A stretch of 64,000 nt of DNA. Origin: Caballeronia sp. TF1N1. Lineage in GTDB: Bacteria; Pseudomonadota; Gammaproteobacteria; Burkholderiales; Burkholderiaceae. The DNA is taken from assembly GCF_022878925.1 (NCBI RefSeq), contig NZ_CP084628.1:868001-932000 (forward strand), written 5' to 3'. A program made the translations under genes and the position numbers. The notes beneath the pieces were generated by a model. The model made no database searches. It was not told the DNA's origin and saw only the letters and a list, made by a program, of their open reading frames with translations. Positions 26,675 to 34,757 of this stretch are shown here, one piece after another (the first letter of the stretch is position 1; the number at the start of each line of letters is the position of its first letter).

Positions 26675-28231
26675 TCAAGCGGCGATGCGCGCGCCTTCGT
26701 CATGCAGACGGAAGATTTCGACTGCGGTACGCAACGCGCTCGCCTGATCTTCGAGCGACTGCGCCGCTGCCGCCGCTTCCTCGACGAGCGCCGCGTTCTG
26801 CTGCGTCACTTCGTCCATTTGCGTCACGGCGCGCGCCACTTGTTCGATACCGCTCGATTGTTCTTCCGATGCCGCCGCGATCTCGCCCATGATGTCGGTC
26901 ACGCGCTGCACGGCGTTGCTGATGTCGTTCATCGTGCGGCCGGCTTCATCGACGAGCGCCGCGCCGGATTGCACGCGTTCGACGGAGGTATCGATCAGTT
27001 CCTTGATCTCCTTCGCCGCCGCCGACGAGCGTTGCGCGAGCGAGCGCACTTCGCCTGCCACGACCGCGAAGCCGCGTCCTTCTTCGCCTGCACGCGCCGC
27101 TTCCACGGCTGCGTTGAGCGCGAGAATGTTGGTCTGGAACGCAATGCCTTCGATGATCGCGATGATGTCCGCGATCTTCGTCGAGCTCTGGTTGATCTCG
27201 CCCATGGTGGTCACCACTTGCGACACCACATGGCTGCCCTTGCCCGCGATCTCCGATGCATTGGCGGCCAGCACGCTCGCCTGGCGCGCGTTGTCGGCGT
27301 TCTGTTTGACCGTGCCCGTGAGCTCATCCATGCTCGACGCGGTTTCCTGCAATGCCGACGCCTGTTCCTCGGTGCGCGAGGACAAGTCCACGTTGCCCGC
27401 CGCAATCTGCTTGGTCGCGGATGCAATCGATTCGCTACCCGAGCGCACCGAACGCACGGTTTCGACGAGGCTCGCCTGCATGGTCGAAAGCCCGCGCAGC
27501 AACTGGCCCATTTCGTCGTTCGAGGTGATGCGCACATCGCGGCGCAGGTCGCCTGCGGCAATGGCGCCGAACTGTTCGAGCGCGGCGTCGAGCGGGCGCG
27601 CAATGCGCTGGCGCAGCGAGAACCACGAATACGACGATGCAGCGAGCCCGATTACGATCGCGATGATCGACACCATGCGGAACATGGCGAAGGTCGCCTG
27701 GCTCGCGTCGTAGTCGCTTTGCGCCTGATCGAACTGCAGCTTGCGCAACTCGACGCCGGTCTTCGCGAAGTCGTTGAACGCGGCCTGCATCGTGGCGGCG
27801 TCGGCGGTGACTTTCGCCTGGTCCTTCGCGCGCACGTCGGCATAGCCTTCGTCGAGCAGCTTTTGCATTTGCAGACGCTGCTCGTTGAATTTGTCCGCAA
27901 GCTGCTTTTCGCCGGGAGCCTGGGGCAGGGCGGCGTACTTCGTCCATGCGTCGTCGGAAGTCTTGCGCATCAGTGCGCCCCGGCCGATGGCCTCGTCCGC
28001 CGCGTTCGTGCCGATGTTCAGCGCCGCGCGATCGAAGCTCAGACGTTCGCGCGCCATGAACATTTCCGCATTGCCGACCGACACCGCGCTCGGCATTTCA
28101 TTCGTGAAGAGGTCGTGGGTCGTCTCGTTGGACTTGCTCATGCCGACGAGTCCGACCAGCCCGATGCCGATGAGCAGCATGCTCAGCAGAGTCATGGCGA
28201 GGGCGAGGCGGCCCTTGATTGTGGAAAACAT
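26675..28231 (-). CDS. Methyl-accepting chemotaxis protein
   Basis: 518 residues: membrane helix at about 9-30, a four-helix-bundle-like periplasmic sensor to about 190, a second membrane helix near 190-212, HAMP, then a long cytoplasmic coiled coil with the signalling tip (GRGFAVVAGEVRSLAQRSS). The C-terminus lacks a CheR-binding pentapeptide. The ligand is not readable. The start chosen here gives a normal MCP N-terminus (MFSTIKGRLALAM) after GGGACGAAT; the frame stays open 36 codons upstream without likeness. No che genes are adjacent, so it feeds a chemotaxis system encoded elsewhere. Confidence 0.9.
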   Translation of the reverse strand: MFSTIKGRLALAMTLLSMLLIGIGLVGLVGMSKSNETTHDLFTNEMPSAVSVGNAEMFMARERLSFDRAALNIGTNAADEAIGRGALMRKTSDDAWTKYAALPQAPGEKQLADKFNEQRLQMQKLLDEGYADVRAKDQAKVTADAATMQAAFNDFAKTGVELRKLQFDQAQSDYDASQATFAMFRMVSIIAIVIGLAASSYSWFSLRQRIARPLDAALEQFGAIAAGDLRRDVRITSNDEMGQLLRGLSTMQASLVETVRSVRSGSESIASATKQIAAGNVDLSSRTEEQASALQETASSMDELTGTVKQNADNARQASVLAANASEIAGKGSHVVSQVVTTMGEINQSSTKIADIIAIIEGIAFQTNILALNAAVEAARAGEEGRGFAVVAGEVRSLAQRSSAAAKEIKELIDTSVERVQSGAALVDEAGRTMNDISNAVQRVTDIMGEIAAASEEQSSGIEQVARAVTQMDEVTQQNAALVEEAAAAAQSLEDQASALRTAVEIFRLHDEGARIAA

Positions 28232-28421
28232 ATTCGTCCCAAAGGTGGCTGCATCTTGTTCGCGCGCCGGCACGCGAGGATGCTCTCGCCTGCCACGCGG
28301 CCAGTGAAATGTCACCGGCCGCCTGTATAACGACCGCAACGCGATGGCCTTTAGGGAAACGGTTACCGATAACTGCGCGGCTTTGAGATCGACCGTGCGA
28401 AAACCTCGGACATTCAGCGCA

Positions 28422-29396
28422 TCAGGGAAAACGCGGCGTGCCTGAACGCTGCCGGCTACGCATGGCGACGAGCGCGCGCACGATCAGCAAGAGGTGATAG
28501 TAGAGCCTGAGACTTGCGCCATACGTATAGGCATCGGGATGTTCGAAGGCGACGCGCAGCGCGGCGAGCGGCGCATCGTGCCGCGCGTGCAGCGAAACGA
28601 CGATCGGTGCCAACCGGCGCAACGCGATGCCGCGCGCCGCTTCGAGCGATGGATCGAGCGTCATCGCCGAAACGAACTGGTAGGCGCTAAACGCTGCCGC
28701 GCTGACCGAACGGCGCGTGCTGCGCGACACGGAAGCCGTCGTCTTGCGATAGTACGAAACGTATTCGTGCAGATAGTAGACATGCTTGGCCGCCAGACAC
28801 AACTGCGCGCCGAACACGTAATCGCAGCACGCGCCGACTTCCTCGCGATACCCCACTGCCCGCACGAGCGCCGCGAGCGCCATCCAGCCATTGTTGGGGA
28901 ACATTTGCACAAGACCGGTTCGTCCTGGCAGCGGCTGCATGCCTTGCGCGCGCCGTTTTCGATGGAACGCCGCATTGAGCGCCGCGCTTTTATGGACATC
29001 GACGCGACCTTCGGCATCGACCTCGTATTGATCGCCGAACGCGACCTGCAGATGCGGATACGTCGCCCAAAGCGCCGCGAGCCGCGCGACGGCGTCGTGC
29101 ACGAGATAGTCGTCGTCGTGGATCAGCATGACGAGCGCGCCCGTCGCACGCTCGAAGAGGCTCGACACATTGCGTGCTTGCCCGAGCGGCACGTCGTTGC
29201 GTACATATCGCACGCGCGCGTCGTGCGCGTAGCACGCGGCGATGAGCTGCTGCGTGAGATCGTCACGCGAGTCGTCCCCGATCAATATTTCGATGTGCGG
29301 ATACTTCTGCGCGAGGCAGGAGTCGAGGCACTGCACAATCAGTTCGGGCCGGTTGCAGGTGGGCAGGCAAATGGAGACCGTCAGCGCGTTTTTCAT
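28422..29396 (-). CDS. Family 2 glycosyltransferase
   Basis: 324 residues. The GT-A fold is shown by VSICLPTCNRPELIVQCLDS at the start, IGDDSRDDLT, and the metal-binding HDDDY near residue 95. It transfers a sugar from a nucleotide donor to an unknown acceptor. The C-terminus has one possible hydrophobic segment (YYHLLLIVRALVAM). AGAAGAAG precedes the ATG. It stands alone between the chemoreceptor and the DUF899 gene, and is not in a polysaccharide cluster. Confidence 0.83.
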   Translation of the reverse strand: MKNALTVSICLPTCNRPELIVQCLDSCLAQKYPHIEILIGDDSRDDLTQQLIAACYAHDARVRYVRNDVPLGQARNVSSLFERATGALVMLIHDDDYLVHDAVARLAALWATYPHLQVAFGDQYEVDAEGRVDVHKSAALNAAFHRKRRAQGMQPLPGRTGLVQMFPNNGWMALAALVRAVGYREEVGACCDYVFGAQLCLAAKHVYYLHEYVSYYRKTTASVSRSTRRSVSAAAFSAYQFVSAMTLDPSLEAARGIALRRLAPIVVSLHARHDAPLAALRVAFEHPDAYTYGASLRLYYHLLLIVRALVAMRSRQRSGTPRFP

Positions 29397-29618
29397 CTTC
29401 TTCTCGCTTCGTCGTTTGTTTATATCGGCGATTTTCAGCGGCCGCTTCACATTGCGAAATCTTTCGCATCGTTAGCAAGGTAGAAGAAAGAGGAAGAAAA
29501 ATAATCCGAAAAAAATGGGTAATTAATACGGCGTTTGCGGCTCGGATTCGTACGCCATACCGATTTACGCGATTCGCGCGTGCATCGCTCTGCCTAACCG
29601 GCGCGATGCCCCGCGCCT

Positions 29619-30380
29619 TCAGCCCGGATATTCGTCGTGACGCTTCCACCAGTTGCCGGTTTCGTTGCGGCCTTTCGGCGCGCGATCGAGCCACTGATAC
29701 ATGCCCCAGAGACTGTCGAGACCTCGCGAGTAGGCCGAGTACGTGTGATAGACGTCGCCGTCCTGCATCGCGAAGACGCTCAAGCCTGGTCTGTCGAGCG
29801 AATACGCGGGCGCGGTCGTGCCGACATCGGCGGCGCCTTGCTTGACGGTTTCGGGCGGGTCTTTCTGATCCATCGCGTGGCGATTCTTCGCATAGTTGTA
29901 TTCGATGCTGCCGTCGCGCTGCTGCTCTTCGGTGAACGACACGTTGAAGTCGAAGTTGAAGTCGCCATCGTGCGCGGAGGCCCATGGAAACTGCCATCCC
30001 ATGCGCTTCTTGTAGGCCGCGAGCTTCTCGATGGGCGCGCGGGACACGCACCACAGCGCGACATCGTGATGCGCGAGATGAATGGCGAAACCGTCGAAGC
30101 CATCCGCGATCGCGGAGCAAGACGGGCAGCCCGCCTTCCAGTCCGGCCCGAACATGAAGTGATAAACGAGCAACTGCGAGCGGCCGCCGAATAGGTCAGC
30201 CAGCGTGGCGCTTCCTGTTTCCGTATCGAAGCGATAAGTCTTGTCGATGCGAACCCACGGCAACGCCTGACGTGCCGCGGCGAGTTCATCGCTTTGCCGC
30301 GTGAGTTCCTTTTCGCGCGAAAGAAGGCTCAAGCGTGCGGCCAGCCAGTCGTCGCGCGTTCCTGTCGTATGACTCGTCAT
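29619..30380 (-). CDS. DUF899 family thioredoxin-like protein
   Basis: 253 residues matching the DUF899 family in length and pattern: RIDKTYRFDTETG, LLVYHFMFGPDW, then the CPSC motif in AGCPSCSAIADG, which sits where thioredoxin-fold proteins hold their redox Cys pair. The C-terminal half carries aromatic-rich DVYHTYSAYSRGLDSLWGMYQWLDR. Function is undetermined in the family. Divergent from the HTH protein gene at 30482 with a 101-base gap, so the two may be co-controlled. Confidence 0.82.
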   Translation of the reverse strand: MTSHTTGTRDDWLAARLSLLSREKELTRQSDELAAARQALPWVRIDKTYRFDTETGSATLADLFGGRSQLLVYHFMFGPDWKAGCPSCSAIADGFDGFAIHLAHHDVALWCVSRAPIEKLAAYKKRMGWQFPWASAHDGDFNFDFNVSFTEEQQRDGSIEYNYAKNRHAMDQKDPPETVKQGAADVGTTAPAYSLDRPGLSVFAMQDGDVYHTYSAYSRGLDSLWGMYQWLDRAPKGRNETGNWWKRHDEYPG

Positions 30381-30481
30381 CGTGCTTGTCTCCCGAGTGA
30401 GGTTTCGAAATGCACGGTGTTAGATTAGTACCGGACGCACACCTGAGGGGAGTGACAATTGTGGCGGGAATCTGAGGCGAC

Positions 30482-31702
30482 ATGGATTCACTGATCAACG
30501 CGGCGGCGCGCGCGCTCGCGGCCGGCGACCCCCTTGGCGCGCTCAATCGTGTTGCATTGCGCGACGATGCCGCCGCGCTCGCACTGCGTGGCATCGCCAT
30601 GGCGCAACTCGGCGAGTTCGCGCGCGCGAAGACCTTGCTGCGCAGCGCGGCGCGTCGATTCGGCGCGAAGGAAGCGGTTGCGCGTTCGCGATGCGTGGTC
30701 GCCGAAGCGGAGATCGCGTTGGCATCGCGCGATCTTGCGTGGCCGCAGAAAGCGCTCGATGCCGCGCGCGTCACGCTCGAAGCGCATGGCGACCACGTCA
30801 ACGCGGTCCATGCGCGCATTTTGGCGGTGCGCAGGCTCGCGTTGCTCGGCCGGTTGGACGATGCTCGGCTCTTGCTCGCATCGCTCGACGCCTTAAGTCT
30901 TCCGCCGGCATCGGAGGCCGCACGCGAACTCATTGCGGCGGCAATCGCGATACGGCGTGTGGAGACGCAGCCTGCGCGCGAAGCGTTGACGCGCGCGCGA
31001 GAGGCGGCGCATCGGTCGGGTATCGCCGCGCTCGAAGCCGAAGCGGAAAGCGCGTCGAGCGTGCTCGATGCGCCAGCGGCCAGACGTATCGCACAAGGCG
31101 AAGCGCGGCTCCTGCGGCTCGATGAAGTGGAGGCGCTGTTTGCATCGTCTGCGTTCATCGTGGATGCGTGTCGCAATGTCGTGCGCGAAGGCGGCGTCAC
31201 CATTGCGCTCGCCACGCGTCCGGTGCTTTTCACGCTGGCGCGCGCGCTTGCGGAAGCATGGCCGGACGACGTGCCGCGCGACACGCTCATCGTGCGGGCG
31301 TTTCGCATGAAGCATGCGGACGACACGCATCGGGCGCGCTTGCGGGTCGAGATAGGGCGCTTGAGGACGATGCTGCAATCGCTCGCAACGGTGAGCGCGA
31401 CGCCGCGCGGCTTCACGCTGACGCCGCGTCGGGCAGATGAAGTCGTCGTTCTGGCGCAGCCGATGGAAGATGCCTACGCGACGCTGCTGGCCGTTCTGGC
31501 CGATGGTCAAACGTGGTCCAGTTCGGCGCTTGCGTTGGCGCTTGGATCGAGCCAGCGCACGGTACAGCGTGGGCTTACGACGCTCGCGGCGGCGGGCAAG
31601 GTTCAGGCATACGGACAAGGACGCGCGCGCCGCTGGATGACCGCACCCCTGCCCGGTTTCACGACGGCCTTGTTACTCCCCGCTGGTTTGGCCTACGACT
31701 AG
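30482..31702 (+). CDS. Helical-repeat protein with C-terminal helix-turn-helix domains
   Basis: 406 residues. The first 200 are Ala/Leu/Arg-rich helical repeats, TPR-like. A middle domain (about 215-315) has the pattern of a wHTH/response-regulator-type DNA-binding region, and the end (about 325-385) has another winged helix: SSSALALALGSSQRTVQRGL then AAGKVQAYGQGRARRW. I read it as a transcription regulator whose partner or ligand is held by the repeats. Divergent from the DUF899 gene and followed, 41 bases later, by a beta-propeller protein. Exact family not recognised. Confidence 0.65.
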   Translation: MDSLINAAARALAAGDPLGALNRVALRDDAAALALRGIAMAQLGEFARAKTLLRSAARRFGAKEAVARSRCVVAEAEIALASRDLAWPQKALDAARVTLEAHGDHVNAVHARILAVRRLALLGRLDDARLLLASLDALSLPPASEAARELIAAAIAIRRVETQPAREALTRAREAAHRSGIAALEAEAESASSVLDAPAARRIAQGEARLLRLDEVEALFASSAFIVDACRNVVREGGVTIALATRPVLFTLARALAEAWPDDVPRDTLIVRAFRMKHADDTHRARLRVEIGRLRTMLQSLATVSATPRGFTLTPRRADEVVVLAQPMEDAYATLLAVLADGQTWSSSALALALGSSQRTVQRGLTTLAAAGKVQAYGQGRARRWMTAPLPGFTTALLLPAGLAYD

Positions 31703-31743
31703 CATGAAGTCTCGATCAACCAGTGAGCAAAGAGGAAGGCGAC

Positions 31744-32382
31744 ATGAAACGCGCAAAGGCGGAGATCATCCGCGAATACGGACCTTTTCCCGAAGTGGAA
31801 GGCGTGCACGGCGTGAGCTGGGACGGACAGCAAGTCTGGTTCGCCTCGGGCGATGCCCTCAACGCGCTCGACCCCGAAAGCGGCAAGACCCGACGCAAGC
31901 TCGCGGTCGCGGCGCACGCGGGCACGGCCTTCGATGGCGAGCATCTGTATCAGATTGCCGAGGACCGCATTCAAAAGGTCGATCCAAAAACCGGCGAGGT
32001 CGTCTCGACCATCCCCGCTCCCGGCGGTGGCGCCGATTCCGGTCTCGCGTGGGCAGAAGGCACGCTCTGGGTCGGACAATATCGCGAGCGCAAGATTCAT
32101 CAAGTCGATCCGGGCGATGGCAAAATTCTGCGCACCATCGATTCCGATCGCTTCGTCACGGGCGTCACCTGGGTCGATGGCGAACTCTGGCACGCCACGT
32201 GGGAAAGCGACGCGAGCGAACTGCGACGCATCGACCCGGCGACCGGCGAAGTCTTCGAGCGGCTCGACATGCCGGAAGGCGTGGGCGTCTCGGGACTCGA
32301 ATCGGACGGCGGCGAGCGCTTTTTTTGCGGCGGCGGGCGCACAGGCAAGATAAGAGCCGTGAAAAAGCCGAAGCCAGAATGA
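31744..32382 (+). CDS. Small beta-propeller protein (glutamine cyclotransferase/Vgb-like fold)
   Basis: 212 residues built of about five repeats of the type GVSWDGQQVWFASGDALNALDP and GLAWAEGTLWVGQYRERKIHQVD, i.e. propeller blades with Asp-Pro and Gly-Glu-Val turns. No signal peptide, so cytoplasmic. GAGGAAGG lies before the ATG. It follows the HTH gene on the same strand. The fold occurs in glutaminyl cyclases and streptogramin lyases, but no catalytic set is obvious, so function is open. Confidence 0.7.
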   Translation: MKRAKAEIIREYGPFPEVEGVHGVSWDGQQVWFASGDALNALDPESGKTRRKLAVAAHAGTAFDGEHLYQIAEDRIQKVDPKTGEVVSTIPAPGGGADSGLAWAEGTLWVGQYRERKIHQVDPGDGKILRTIDSDRFVTGVTWVDGELWHATWESDASELRRIDPATGEVFERLDMPEGVGVSGLESDGGERFFCGGGRTGKIRAVKKPKPE

Positions 32383-32495
32383 TGCACCGGCGCTGTGCCG
32401 AAACCGTCAAGCCTCGAGTCGAAGACCAGGCATCCCCCTTGCGAACACGCTACTCCGACATTTCGCGCGCCGCGAATTAGCTTTACTCTGTCGGA

Positions 32496-34661
32496 TTGGT
32501 GCGCGCCCTTCGCGCATCGTTCAAAGGAAAAGGATTCCCCGATTTGGATTCGACTTTTTTCGGTCGCCCTCAACTCGATTCATGGGTCGGCGAAACGGCG
32601 CGCTTCATACGCGATTTCGACTGGCGCAAAACGCCGTTGGGCCCGATCGGCGACTGGCCGCCGGTCTTGCGGTCGGTCGTGCAGGTCATGCTGCCCAACG
32701 CATTGCCGATGGCCCTGCTTTGGGGCGACGAAGGCACGCTCGTCTACAACGAAGCCTATGCGAAGTTCTCGGGTGTGCGGCATCCGGGCATCCTCGGCAT
32801 GGCTATCGAGAAGGCATGGCCCGAGGCGGCGGACTTCAACCGTAACGTGATCGATTCGGGCATGCGCGGCGAGTCGCTGACTTACCGCGACACGCGCTTC
32901 GTGCTGGCGCGCGAGCACGATCCCGTCGAAACATGGCTCGATCTGCACTACAGCCCGGTTGCATCGGATGAAGGCGTGCCGGTGGGCGTGCTTGCAGTCG
33001 TCGTCGAGACAACCGAGCGCGTGCTGCTCGAACGCAATCGCAGTGCGGCCGAAGCGGCGTTTCGCGGAACCAACGAGCGGCTGCAACTCGCGTTGAATTC
33101 GGGCGCCGTGCGCGGCACCTTCGTGTGGGAAATCACGCAAAACCGCGTGAAGGGCGACGAACGCTTCGCGCGCACTTTCCTCTTCTCGCTTCAGGAAGTG
33201 GAAACCGGCTTGCCAATCGAGGCGGCGCTCGAGATCATCCATCCGGACGACCGCGGACGCGTGACTTCGCTGATCGCCGCGACCTTGCGCGATGGCGCGC
33301 CGTATCGCGCCGAATATCGCATCCGCACGCCGGACGAGGGCTGGATCTGGATTCTCGCGTCCGGCCGCTGCGAATACGATGAAGCCGGAGCGCCACAGCG
33401 GTTTCCCGGCGTGATCGTCGATATCAACGACCGCAAGATCGCCGAAGAAAGCCTCAAGGAACTGACGCGCGGTCTCGAAGACAAGATTTCCGAAGCCGTG
33501 GCGGCGCGCACCGCGGTCGAGGCGCAATTGCGTCAAAGCCTGAAGATGGAAGCGCTCGGCGCGATGACGGGCGGCGTCGCGCACGACTTCAACAACACTC
33601 TGCAGGCCATCAGCGGAAATTTGCAATTGATGCAGTATCTGCCTCCAACCGACCCGCGCGTGCCCGAACGCGTTCAGGCTGCGCTGGACGCCGTGCAGCG
33701 CGGCGCGACGCTCGCCTCGCAACTGCTGTCGTTCGCGCGGCGGCAGCCGCTCTCGCCGGTGGTCGTCAATCCGCAGCGGCTTTTTGCCGAGTTGCGCGAA
33801 CTTCTGCAGCACGCGGTGGGCGCGTCGGTGGTGATCGGCGCCACGTTGCCGGAACAGGCGTGGAATTTCTGCGTCGACCGCAATCAGCTGGAGAACGCGC
33901 TCCTCAATCTCGCGATCAACGCGCGCGACGCCATTAGCGGCGATGGCCGGCTCACGCTCACGTGTTCGAACGAGTCGCTGGATCACGCCGCGTGCGAGGG
34001 CAACGACCTGCGTCCCGGCGAATACGTGCGTCTTTCCGTATCCGATACGGGCACGGGCATGCCGCCCGATGTCCTCGAACGCGCCTTCGAGCCATTCTTC
34101 ACCACCAAGCCGGAAGGACACGGCACGGGGCTCGGCTTGTCGATGGTGTTCGGCTTCGTCAAGCAGTCGGGCGGCCATATCCATGTGTCGAGCACGGTGG
34201 ATGTCGGCACGACGGTGGAGATCTACTTTCCGCGCAGTTACGACGACGAGACCTCGTCGGCCGAAGCGGGCAGCATTCCCACGCACACGGGCAGCGCAAC
34301 CGTGCTCGTCGTCGACGATGACGTCGCCGTGCTCTCCTCGACGGTCGCGATTCTCGAAGCCATGCATTACACCGTGCTCAGGGCCGCAAGCGGCGACGCG
34401 GCGATGAGCGTGCTGGAAAGCGGAATCGGCGTGGACGTGATCCTGACCGACGTGGTGATGCCAGGCAAGGTGAAATGCGCCGATCTCGCCGAATGGGCGT
34501 TCGCCCAGCCGCAGCCGGTGCCGGTGATCTACGCGTCCGGCTATACCCGCGACATCATCTCGCGCGACGGCGTGCTGCGGCCCAACGTGACGCTGCTGAA
34601 CAAGCCTTATCGGGCGGAGCAACTGGCGAAGGAAATTGCGTCGGTGTTGAAACGCGAGTGA
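32496..34661 (+). CDS. PAS-containing hybrid histidine kinase with receiver domain
   Basis: 721 residues. Order: N-terminal PAS-like domain (about 20-180), a second PAS/PAC (about 190-320), coiled coil, HisKA with the phospho-His in GGVAHDFNNTLQ (about 355), an HATPase with N-box LENALLNLAINARDA and G-boxes DTGTGMP and GHGTGLGLS, then a receiver (about 600-720) with Asp in VILTDVVMPG. There is no membrane span, so it senses a cytoplasmic signal. The start is a GTG; a TTG 16 codons downstream, ten bases after AAAGGAAAAGGA, is an equally plausible start. Confidence 0.88.
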   Translation: MVRALRASFKGKGFPDLDSTFFGRPQLDSWVGETARFIRDFDWRKTPLGPIGDWPPVLRSVVQVMLPNALPMALLWGDEGTLVYNEAYAKFSGVRHPGILGMAIEKAWPEAADFNRNVIDSGMRGESLTYRDTRFVLAREHDPVETWLDLHYSPVASDEGVPVGVLAVVVETTERVLLERNRSAAEAAFRGTNERLQLALNSGAVRGTFVWEITQNRVKGDERFARTFLFSLQEVETGLPIEAALEIIHPDDRGRVTSLIAATLRDGAPYRAEYRIRTPDEGWIWILASGRCEYDEAGAPQRFPGVIVDINDRKIAEESLKELTRGLEDKISEAVAARTAVEAQLRQSLKMEALGAMTGGVAHDFNNTLQAISGNLQLMQYLPPTDPRVPERVQAALDAVQRGATLASQLLSFARRQPLSPVVVNPQRLFAELRELLQHAVGASVVIGATLPEQAWNFCVDRNQLENALLNLAINARDAISGDGRLTLTCSNESLDHAACEGNDLRPGEYVRLSVSDTGTGMPPDVLERAFEPFFTTKPEGHGTGLGLSMVFGFVKQSGGHIHVSSTVDVGTTVEIYFPRSYDDETSSAEAGSIPTHTGSATVLVVDDDVAVLSSTVAILEAMHYTVLRAASGDAAMSVLESGIGVDVILTDVVMPGKVKCADLAEWAFAQPQPVPVIYASGYTRDIISRDGVLRPNVTLLNKPYRAEQLAKEIASVLKRE

Positions 34662-34757
34662 GCGCGCTTTCCATCCCATCTAAAGTATTTACCGATCCCG
34701 CCGTTATGCATCAGTAAGATAAACCAAAAGCAACAGCAACAGCGGACGGGGTCGAAG

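Noticed and set aside
32580..34679. Long antisense open frame (about 700 codons) opposite the hybrid kinase
   Set aside because: Shadow of the kinase gene; Arg/His-rich, no domains, no ribosome site.
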